Part shown: piece after piece, positions 6,771 to 11,862 of the stretch
Numbering within the stretch: position 1 is the first letter of the stretch
Layout: each line of letters starts with the position of its first letter
Origin: Deltaproteobacteria bacterium
Lineage (GTDB): Bacteria; Desulfobacterota; Binatia; UBA9968
Assembly: GCA_016183075.1 (NCBI GenBank)
Contig: JACPFH010000254.1
Location: forward strand, 1 to 11,862
DNA length: 11,862 nucleotides
Direction of reading: 5' to 3'
The notes under the pieces: generated by a model
What the model was told of the DNA's origin: nothing
The model's input: only the letters and a program-made list of their open reading frames with translations
Databases searched by the model: none
Position numbers and translations under genes: made by a program

Positions 6771-7178
6771 ATGATCCGACTGGGAACTAGAAGGGTTCTT
6801 TTCGGCGTCCTCGCCTCGGGGTTGGTTCTGTCGTTGAGCAGTCCGCTGATGGGTGCCGACGCGGAGACGAAAGAGAAGAGAAAAGCGCTCAAGGGAGAGA
6901 TACAAAGCGACCGGCAGGAGATCAAGCAAGATCGAAAGGAGATCCAATCCGACCGTAAGGAGCTGCGCGGGGACAGGAAAGAATTGAGGCAGGATAGGAA
7001 AGCCCTAAAGAAAGCGATCAGAAAGAAAGCCAGTAAGGAGGAAATCGAACGGCTGCGAAAGGAGACCCAACAGGATAAGAAGGAAATCCTTCAGGATAGG
7101 AAGGAACTTAGACAAGATCGCAAAGAACTCAGGAAGGACCGAAAGGAGCTTAGAGAGGATGTGGAAAAGTTAAGGTAA
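6771..7178 (+). CDS. Secreted, highly charged heptad-repeat helix protein of unknown function
   Basis: This 135-aa protein has a clear Sec signal peptide: RLGTRR, then LFGVLASGLVLSL, with likely cleavage near LMGA/DAE, residue 29. The rest is almost entirely D, E, K, R, Q and L. Aspartates recur every seven residues at 47, 54, 61, 68 and 75, and again at 102, 109, 116, 123 and 130, in units such as SDRKELR and QDRKELR. The 75-to-102 step is 27, one residue short of a heptad multiple, so the phase slips once around KKASKEEIERLRK. Each unit has one I/L and dense i/i+4 E-K/R pairs, which suits a long single helix or coiled coil in the periplasm. Codons differ between units, so the repeats are old. 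It has no enzyme motif or cysteine. The role is unknown; metal, polyanion or envelope binding would be guesses. Confidence 0.85.
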   Translation: MIRLGTRRVLFGVLASGLVLSLSSPLMGADAETKEKRKALKGEIQSDRQEIKQDRKEIQSDRKELRGDRKELRQDRKALKKAIRKKASKEEIERLRKETQQDKKEILQDRKELRQDRKELRKDRKELREDVEKLR

Positions 7179-7237
7179 AGCTCACGCCCACGGCGGTTCT
7201 TGGGTCTGTGCTCAGGCCTCCTTAGGATAGGCCCAAA

Positions 7238-7747
7238 TCAGAAATTCACTGTGGCAGTTACAGTGTCGCTGTAGCTCCCGGCGGAGATATCTTGCCCGGA
7301 AGGAACCCGCCCATACACGGTAAAGGGTCGCGCTGCCTTGGAAGGGGCTACGCCCGTATCCAAAAGGTTTCCGCCAGAGCTTCCCCAGACGCTGGTGCGG
7401 CCTGAATCTTTATAAAGCTCGTAGGTAAGACGCTCGGTTCCGGCAGCCATCCTGCGGGTAGTTAAGACAGCATTGGCCCCTAGATCCAGACCCACCGTAG
7501 TCACCGCGCCCTTAGTACAGGTAATCGTTACCGTCCCGGTTCCATCCAGGTTTGCGGCAGCATGGGTAACGACGGGATCATAGGACCCAAAATCGATAGC
7601 CGCGGTGCTTATCGTACAACTGCTAGCGACTGTGGCGCTAACCGACAGACTGGTCGAAGCAGACCCCGCATATAACTCGACAGGGGAGATAGAGAAGATA
7701 AGCGAACCTGCCACCAGGCCTCTCAGGAGGTTCTTGATTCTCCTCAT
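7238..7747 (-). CDS. SCPU (spore coat U) domain pilin with N-terminal donor strand
   Basis: This is a 169-aa subunit of an archaic (Csu-type) chaperone-usher fimbria. The signal peptide (1-27, ending VELYA) is followed by an alternating polar/hydrophobic stretch, STSLSVSATVASS (31-43), suited to be the donor strand that completes the neighbouring subunit. The SCPU domain shows C44 and C77 (a likely disulfide), IDFGSYD, RRMAAGTERLTYELYKD, SVWG and the C-terminal signature VYGRVPSGQDISAGSYSDTVTATVNF (in two parts, 144-169). The start chosen is ATG 7747, preceded by an AAGGAG; a GTG 24 bases upstream would place that ribosome site inside the gene. It lies 412 bp downstream of the other pilin, so it probably has its own mRNA or processing, as would fit a major shaft subunit. 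Confidence 0.9.
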   Translation of the reverse strand: MRRIKNLLRGLVAGSLIFSISPVELYAGSASTSLSVSATVASSCTISTAAIDFGSYDPVVTHAAANLDGTGTVTITCTKGAVTTVGLDLGANAVLTTRRMAAGTERLTYELYKDSGRTSVWGSSGGNLLDTGVAPSKAARPFTVYGRVPSGQDISAGSYSDTVTATVNF

Positions 7748-7822
7748 GGTCTCCTTCTCCTTATCTATCACCGGACTCGTGGGAAAAAGTGTCGGGAACT
7801 CGCGTCTCCCCGCCGTTCATAG

Positions 7823-7846
7823 GTGCCCCCCCTGGCAGCGGGGCAC
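7823..7846 (-). promoter_or_regulatory. GC-rich hairpin in the leader of the downstream pilin gene
   Basis: 7823-7829 (gtgcccc) and 7840-7846 (ggggcac) form a perfect 7-bp stem with a 10-nt loop, about 76 bases upstream of the pilin ATG. No U-run follows on the minus strand. It could protect a processed pilin mRNA or mark a control leader. I could not match it to the conserved core of a c-di-GMP or other riboswitch. Confidence 0.4.
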
Positions 7847-8079
7847 TCGCCTCAGGTTGCGATTATCTTTAACCAATGGTCCTGCTATTTGTTTAAACTA
7901 CTGGGCCGATCGTCACAATTGGGAAATTCCCTGATTCTGGGAGGAAAAGATTCCCTAGGGTTATCCCCCTCTTGAGCCGTTACAACTTGACGAGGCCTTG
8001 AGGCTCAAAGGCGCTTGGCAACACCTGCAAGGAGCACCTCTACTTGCCTGTCTTCTCAAAACGCATGACCCTCAGAAAA

Positions 8080-8126
8080 GAGATTTACGGGCAGGTCGGA
8101 GAGCGCCGGCGCAAGCTCGGCCTGCC
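8080..8126 (-). terminator. Candidate terminator or processing hairpin after the chaperone-usher-pilin genes
   Basis: On the minus strand, 34 bases after the pilin stop, GGCAGG (8126-8121) pairs with CCTGCC (8095-8090). The interior contains further G-C and G-U pairs and the perfect palindrome GCGCCGGCGC (8112-8103). It is followed by TAAATCTCTTTTCT, which is moderately U-rich in RNA. It could end or attenuate transcription so that the distal pilin is expressed differently. Confidence 0.45.
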
Positions 8127-8159
8127 GGGCCAGATCCCTGAAGATGAGAGGGCAAGAAG

Positions 8160-8618
8160 TCAGAAATTAACGATGGCCGTTACGGTATTCGTATACGCCC
8201 CTGCACTCACGTCCTGGCCCGCGGGGATCCGGCCGTGGATCGTCACGGTGACGTCCTTATTGTTTGGCGGGTTTGCGCTAAAATAAGCCTGCGTTCCCCC
8301 TGTCCCATCTCCCCAAATCGTGGTTCTCGCCGCGTCCTGATAAAGGTTGTAATCGAGCGCCTCGGTCCCCTTGAGCATCCGCCGGGGATTAAAGGAAGGC
8401 GCGCCGCCTCTATCCAGGCTGATTGTGATGTTGGCGTCCGTTCCACAACGGTAGACCACGCTGCCGGTCGAATCCCGAGGCGTAGGGCTAAAGACATCAT
8501 AGGTCCCGAAGCTCACCGCGGTAGTGCTAATAATACAAGCGGCCATGGCGGAGAAGCACATTGTGATCGTACCGCCCAGGGCCAGTGCCAGCGAAAACAA
8601 AAACTTGTTCGCGTTCAT
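8160..8618 (-). CDS. SCPU-domain pilin without a donor-strand extension (possible tip subunit)
   Basis: This is a 152-aa Csu-type fimbrial subunit. The signal peptide is MNANKFLFSLALALGG to about residue 26 (FSAMA), and the mature protein starts at once with ACIISTTAVSFGTYD. C28 (paired with C58) is therefore the second mature residue and there is no N-terminal strand to donate. Shared SCPU features are RRMLKGTEALDYNLYQDAAR, TIWGDGTGGTQ and IHGRIPAGQDVSAGAYTNTV. In chaperone-usher pili the subunit that lacks a donor strand can only sit at the tip, and tip genes (csuE) follow the usher gene, as here. Start: ATG 8618, or GTG 8633, which overlaps the usher stop as GTGA and would add five residues. 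Neither has a well-placed Shine-Dalgarno, suggesting translational coupling to the usher. Confidence 0.88.
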   Translation of the reverse strand: MNANKFLFSLALALGGTITMCFSAMAACIISTTAVSFGTYDVFSPTPRDSTGSVVYRCGTDANITISLDRGGAPSFNPRRMLKGTEALDYNLYQDAARTTIWGDGTGGTQAYFSANPPNNKDVTVTIHGRIPAGQDVSAGAYTNTVTAIVNF

Positions 8619-8629
8619 CCTCAGAATCT

Positions 8630-10933
8630 TCACTGAGCCACACAGCGTGTCGGCGCAAGCTTGACTATCGGCAAGTCGGATGCGGGCGCCACAAAGGTAA
8701 ATGTGCATGTCTTGTCACCATACTCCACAACCGCCGGGTGGCTTCCGGCAGGCACATTCTCCAGGTAAAACTGACCCTGCCTTCCGATCGGCGATTCAAA
8801 GCGCTTCCCCTCGGCGGTAACCACCAACTGGCCGAGAGCGGGAACAAAAGTCTCTCCGGTCGCTTCGACGAGAACAGTGCCTGTTAGGCTCTGCATGCGC
8901 TGAACCGGAAATGCAACCACCGCTCCGCCCCTGAATGGCGGCGCGATGATCTTCTCAGTAGCCTCAACAGTTCGGTCTAAAGGGATATCCGAGTCCGCAA
9001 TGCTTAACCGATTCGCATGATAAGGAAGCAGGTTCGGCGTCAAAAGGTTCCCGCGCGAGTCGGTCCGCCCGATCTCCTGATTATTAAGATAGCCTCGAAC
9101 CCCTTCCACCCCGGGCACTCTGATCAGGGCAAAGCTATCCTGAACCGGACGCGTGAAGTAGATTCCTCCACCAATGGCCGCCAGTCCTCCTGCGACGTTA
9201 ACGATTGCGGTGCCCTCGTTGTTGACCCGATTGTAACTCGCTTCGTAGCGGCCATAGGGGCCCTGATATTGCAGCAGACCGCCCACTTGAGTCTGTTCGT
9301 CTCGACCTCCGGCCCTCGAGGCATCAAATCGATAACCAAAGCCAGAGCCTACGGGTAACGAGTGCTGCAGCTCGATGGAATTTGTACCCACGTTGCTTCG
9401 GTGCTGGTGAGAAAGACTGGCAGTGGTTTTTCCAAGGAAGTAACTCAGACCTATAAACAGCTCGTTGACGTTGCCACCCGTTTTATACGAGCGGCTCCCG
9501 ACCATGAAGAGATTTAGCCGGTCCATGAGACGTATGCTGCTAGTGAGAGCGACGCGTTGGCGCTGCCCCTTACCCCGGGTGTTGGTCAGCGTGTGTTGAA
9601 GTGACAGGGTAGCAACGGAACCGATTGGGAAACCGACAAAGGCGCTCGTCTCAAGCCATGGCCTCTCGTCCGAAGCCTTCAGACTCAGAGTGGCATAGTG
9701 AGAGCTTAAGAATCTAGCAAATCCGCCCAAGCTGTACGGCCGCCCCAAATAGGTGTAACCAATGGACGTAGCCCCGCCAGTAAAGCCTGCCTTGTGGCTG
9801 GCGGCAAGGGAATACTCTATTTCGCCAAGGGGGAACCGCGCGTTGATGGTTGGGCCGCCGCTGGTCAACCCGGCAGCCTTTTCCAACCAAAGCCCGGCGG
9901 TAAGATCGTCTGTCAGCCCGACCCGGTGACGGCCGAGAAAGGCAAGAGGATCATAGTCCCAGCTAGAGGTTCCGATATTATTTCTTTGATAGCCCAGGTT
10001 ATAGCTGTATTCGTGCAGCCCGGGTGCTAGAACACCTGTCGTGAAGTAAAAGGGGGCGCTGATTTCGCGCACCCGGCCGAAGGCGTCTCGAATGATAACT
10101 CGGGTGACGCCGCTTCCTGTGGTAACGGGCAAGTTCCTGAGATCAAACTGACCGGGAGGCAATCTTTCCTGACGCACCAGAACACCGTTGACATAGACCT
10201 CCATGGTCGAAGGGGTCAATATGGCAGCCGATAACCCCGGACTTGGAAAGCGAAAAAAATATGGATCTAAACTGAAGTCGCGCGAGATGCTGACACCACC
10301 AAGAAAGAGACTGCTGCCCAACCCTCCAGAGCTCGCGAAGCTATCTCCGACCACCCAGCGCGTGAGGCGTTGGCGATCGTCCACGGTATAGTTTGTCAGC
10401 CCGCGAATCACATCCCCGTCGGTGTTTCGCACAAGACTGCTGAAGAGTAAATTCCCTTTGATACTCAGCCCGGCCTCGCCGAAGAGATCGTAACGCTTAA
10501 AGTCCTGCCAATTCACCGCATAATTAAGGAATGTGCTCGTATCCTGTGAATAGACGGTCCCGGGAGGCGCGCCTGCCCGCAAGTCCACGACGGTCGAGCC
10601 AAGCAATGCTGGCTGAGCGGTCAAGCGCAGGACGAGTGCCTTCTCATCTATTTCAAACGTGAGGAGAGGAGCCAGGGAAGAGAGCGAGACATAAGCCTGC
10701 CCTCGTATGGTTTCCCGCTGCCCGGAAAAGCCCCGTAGGCCGGCCATTTCCAGGTCCGAAACCCGAGCTAGAACATCCTTTGCCCTCACAACTATCAAAA
10801 CTTCTCCTCTCTCTACCAGGTTGACAACCAATTGAAGGATCGCACGCTGCTCTTGAGCGGCATGGACAAACAATAGCGGGCTCATTATCAGAGATAACAC
10901 AAGGACTGCCCTGGCCAAAGAGACCATAGCCAT
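8630..10933 (-). CDS. Outer-membrane usher of a chaperone-usher fimbria (FimD/CsuD-like)
   Basis: This is a 767-aa usher that receives chaperone-pilin complexes and threads the fibre through the outer membrane. The signal peptide (1-25, ending LLFVHA) is followed by an N-terminal chaperone-binding domain (about 26-120). Then comes a long beta-barrel region with WVVGDSFASSGGLGSSLFLGG and FFRFPSPGLSA, and a plug-like segment, STMEVYVNGVLVRQERLPPG followed by QFDLRNLPVTTGSG (about 240-285). FYFTTGVLAPGLHEYSYNLG and many alternating strands follow. The C-terminal domains include GAVVAFPV, TGTVLVEATGETFVP and GQFYLENVPAGSH. Two late cysteines, in DKTCTFTF and PTRCVAQ, form the expected pair. It is on the short side (ushers are often 800-860 aa), which is normal for SCPU-type systems. 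The start is ATG 10933, with a second ATG two codons in. It is 55 bp after the chaperone gene and overlaps the pilin's optional GTG. Confidence 0.95.
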   Translation of the reverse strand: MAMVSLARAVLVLSLIMSPLLFVHAAQEQRAILQLVVNLVERGEVLIVVRAKDVLARVSDLEMAGLRGFSGQRETIRGQAYVSLSSLAPLLTFEIDEKALVLRLTAQPALLGSTVVDLRAGAPPGTVYSQDTSTFLNYAVNWQDFKRYDLFGEAGLSIKGNLLFSSLVRNTDGDVIRGLTNYTVDDRQRLTRWVVGDSFASSGGLGSSLFLGGVSISRDFSLDPYFFRFPSPGLSAAILTPSTMEVYVNGVLVRQERLPPGQFDLRNLPVTTGSGVTRVIIRDAFGRVREISAPFYFTTGVLAPGLHEYSYNLGYQRNNIGTSSWDYDPLAFLGRHRVGLTDDLTAGLWLEKAAGLTSGGPTINARFPLGEIEYSLAASHKAGFTGGATSIGYTYLGRPYSLGGFARFLSSHYATLSLKASDERPWLETSAFVGFPIGSVATLSLQHTLTNTRGKGQRQRVALTSSIRLMDRLNLFMVGSRSYKTGGNVNELFIGLSYFLGKTTASLSHQHRSNVGTNSIELQHSLPVGSGFGYRFDASRAGGRDEQTQVGGLLQYQGPYGRYEASYNRVNNEGTAIVNVAGGLAAIGGGIYFTRPVQDSFALIRVPGVEGVRGYLNNQEIGRTDSRGNLLTPNLLPYHANRLSIADSDIPLDRTVEATEKIIAPPFRGGAVVAFPVQRMQSLTGTVLVEATGETFVPALGQLVVTAEGKRFESPIGRQGQFYLENVPAGSHPAVVEYGDKTCTFTFVAPASDLPIVKLAPTRCVAQ

Positions 10934-10988
10934 CTCTAAAGACTGGCAAGCACACCCTCACCTCCATCAGGATTCCACTGAGAGACGA

Positions 10989-11759
10989 CTAATCGCAAGC
11001 ACTTGGTGGCACTTCGAGCCGTTCTTTGACGGACTGCTGCTGCCCTCCCACCTCGACAGCTAAAGTCTTAAGCTTAGCGCAGTCCCCTTTGGGAATCTCC
11101 AGTTCGTAGCTCCGGTGACCGCCAGCCAGGATGTACCAGCCCTCCAACCGTCGTTCAAAAAGAGTGTCCCCTCCCGGACCGTAGCCTTTAACTCGAATAT
11201 CCTCGGGCACAAAGTGTACGTTACCCGTGTTCCTGATCTGAAATGAGAGAAGCCCCCTCCTTATAACCATCTCTTGGACGCGCGTGCCTTCCAACCTGTT
11301 ATCGGGCTGGATAAAAATCGGGATCCCCATCTTTGTCACGAGACGCACCTCTGCTTCTCCCTGCGCTCGCCCCGGCTTACTACTTGGGGGAAGCTCCTCA
11401 ACAAAGATGCGGTAGGTCTTTTCGCTGGAGGCGACCGGTGTTACCGTGCCGATTCGGACCCTGCGCTCCTCACCGGGCGCCAAGGTCAGCAGGGGCGGGA
11501 AAAATACTATATCTTCCGTCGGACTCAGCAAAACCTCACCTTGCGGGCTTTGGTCCCAGGCAAAGACGTTCAGTTGAAAGCGCAGCGTATCCCCACTCTC
11601 GTTGCGGATGGTAAGTAGGGCGCTCCTGGTCTTGGCAGAGAGAAACACCTGGATAGGGTTGACCTGAAAGCTAGCCGCCCATGCCTTCTGGAATTGAAAA
11701 AGAGCCAGGCTAAAGAGCAGACTTAGCCCTAATCCGGAAATCTTTTTCTGAGTAGTCAG
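10989..11759 (-). CDS. Periplasmic fimbrial chaperone (PapD/CsuC-like), start codon unclear
   Basis: This is a two-domain immunoglobulin-like chaperone that caps pilins in the periplasm. Family marks are ASFQVNPIQVFLSAKTRSA at the mature N-terminus, LTIRNESGDTLRFQLNVFAW, LLTLAPGEERRVRIG, the signature TYRIFVEELPP, and QIRNTGNVHFVPEDIRVKG in domain 2. A normal signal peptide is encoded in frame, QKKISGLGLSLLFSLALF then QFQKAWA/ASF. However, between the in-frame TAA at 11811-11813 and GTG 11663 there is no ATG, GTG or TTG. Starting at that GTG would delete the signal peptide and first strand. I extend to CTG 11759 (256 aa) provisionally; AUU at 11741 is another option. A TTG at 11776, in the adjacent frame and four bases after AGGAGG, would restore a normal protein if one base were gained or lost. 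It is first in the cluster. Confidence 0.85.
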   Translation of the reverse strand: MTTQKKISGLGLSLLFSLALFQFQKAWAASFQVNPIQVFLSAKTRSALLTIRNESGDTLRFQLNVFAWDQSPQGEVLLSPTEDIVFFPPLLTLAPGEERRVRIGTVTPVASSEKTYRIFVEELPPSSKPGRAQGEAEVRLVTKMGIPIFIQPDNRLEGTRVQEMVIRRGLLSFQIRNTGNVHFVPEDIRVKGYGPGGDTLFERRLEGWYILAGGHRSYELEIPKGDCAKLKTLAVEVGGQQQSVKERLEVPPSACD

Positions 11760-11780
11760 ACTCGGAACCGCTCCAAATAG

Positions 11781-11862
11781 CCTCCTCGCCCTCCTTTTGG
11801 AGGGAGAGGATTAAAGGTGAGGGTGGTGCGCATGGAATTTGCCCTCACCCTCGCCCTCTCCC
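11781..11862. repeat. Palindromic GC-rich intergenic repeat (REP/MITE-like), running off the edge
   Basis: On plus, 11784-11809 is a hairpin: cctc, mismatch, ccctcc, TTTT loop, ggaggg, mismatch, gagg. Next, gggagagg-attaaa-ggtgaggg (11802-11823) is mirrored by ccctcaccctcgccctctccc (from 11842 to the edge), whose reverse complement contains gggagaggg and ggtgaggg in the same order. The 18-nt centre, 11824-11841, is unrelated. Elements with this GGGAGAGG...GGTGAGGG pattern are dispersed intergenic repeats in several bacterial groups (from memory, not searched). Its left end abuts the 5' end of the chaperone gene and supplies the AGGAGG-like ribosome site. Confidence 0.7.

Larger units (their letters stand above)
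7748..8159 (-). other. 412-bp spacer between the two pilin genes
   Basis: No convincing gene. On the minus strand a stable hairpin lies just after the upstream pilin gene (see terminator entry). A near-palindrome, TTGAG-G-CTCAA, lies at 7998-8008, with an extra ttgagcc at 7972-7978 pairing to 8002-8008. GGGAAATTCCC is at 7921-7931. Another hairpin lies about 75-100 bases before the downstream pilin. GATAAT (7866-7861 on minus) could be a -10, but no -35 fits at 16-18 bp. A plus-strand frame at 8044-8286 exists but has no ribosome site and overlaps the pilin antisense. Confidence 0.6.

Noticed and set aside
7179..7237. Terminator between the heptad protein and the convergent pilin
   Set aside because: The only stem, ggcct/aggcc at about 7216-7234, is 5 bp with no T-run on either side.
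7748..7771. Upstream GTG start for the 7238-7747 pilin
   Set aside because: It would place the AAGGAG ribosome site inside the coding region and add a charged stretch before a normal signal peptide.
7800..7870. c-di-GMP riboswitch upstream of the pilin
   Set aside because: There is a GC hairpin, but I could not find the conserved core bases of either c-di-GMP class.
8044..8286. Small plus-strand protein with a plausible-looking basic N-terminal part
   Set aside because: No ribosome binding site, runs antisense into the pilin gene, and its most protein-like part coincides with a strong hairpin. A worn gene remnant cannot be excluded.
8160..8618. The short pilin as a lipoprotein, because of Cys after AMAA
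   Set aside because: Position -3 is Met rather than L/V/I, an AxA signal peptidase I site is present, and this cysteine is the conserved SCPU disulfide residue.

Overview
The window looks like chromosomal DNA from a Gram-negative bacterium. The evidence is an outer-membrane usher with periplasmic chaperone and pilins, a lipobox protein and several Sec signal peptides. Base composition is moderately high, and codon use mixes A/T and G/C third positions. The order xerC-hslV-hslU, archaic-type fimbriae and repeat-rich spacers would fit a deltaproteobacterial or NC10/Methylomirabilota-like lineage, but I cannot fix the taxon from sequence alone.

Layout. (1) 1-2567, minus strand: a housekeeping operon xerC -> hslV -> hslU. 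It encodes the chromosome-dimer-resolution recombinase and the HslVU (ClpQY) protease; hslU runs off the left edge. Both spacers flanking hslV hold degenerate short tandem repeats and inverted repeats. (2) 2637-3375, minus: a PIN-domain toxin and Phd/YefM antitoxin, with stop and start codons overlapping and palindromes over the likely promoter. (3) 3511-4687, plus: an alpha/beta hydrolase followed 7 bp later by a small lipoprotein. (4) 4716-5967, minus: an MFS transporter gene whose centre is replaced by about 180 bp of very GC-rich DNA encoding part of a LivK-like ABC substrate-binding protein, so the gene is broken. (5) 6108-7178, plus: a SAM-dependent methyltransferase with an apparent signal peptide, and a secreted, highly charged heptad-repeat helix protein with a good promoter and ribosome binding site. 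(6) 7238-11759, minus: a compact chaperone-usher fimbrial cluster of the SCPU (spore coat U/Csu, archaic) type, in the order chaperone -> usher -> SCPU pilin, then a 412-bp spacer and a second SCPU pilin. The right edge is a palindromic GC-rich repeat directly abutting the chaperone gene, which has no ordinary start codon.

How the genes work together. The fimbrial proteins form one pathway. The chaperone holds pilins in the periplasm, the usher exports them, and the two pilins differ in a way that suggests separate roles: one has an N-terminal donor strand, the other has essentially none. HslU and HslV form one ATP-dependent protease. The toxin-antitoxin pair is self-contained. I found no CRISPR array, tRNA, rRNA or intact insertion sequence. 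I saw no clearly new multi-gene system. The items most worth a second look are the patched MFS gene, the chaperone 5' end and its repeat, the donor-strand-less pilin, the heptad protein and the repeats around hslV.
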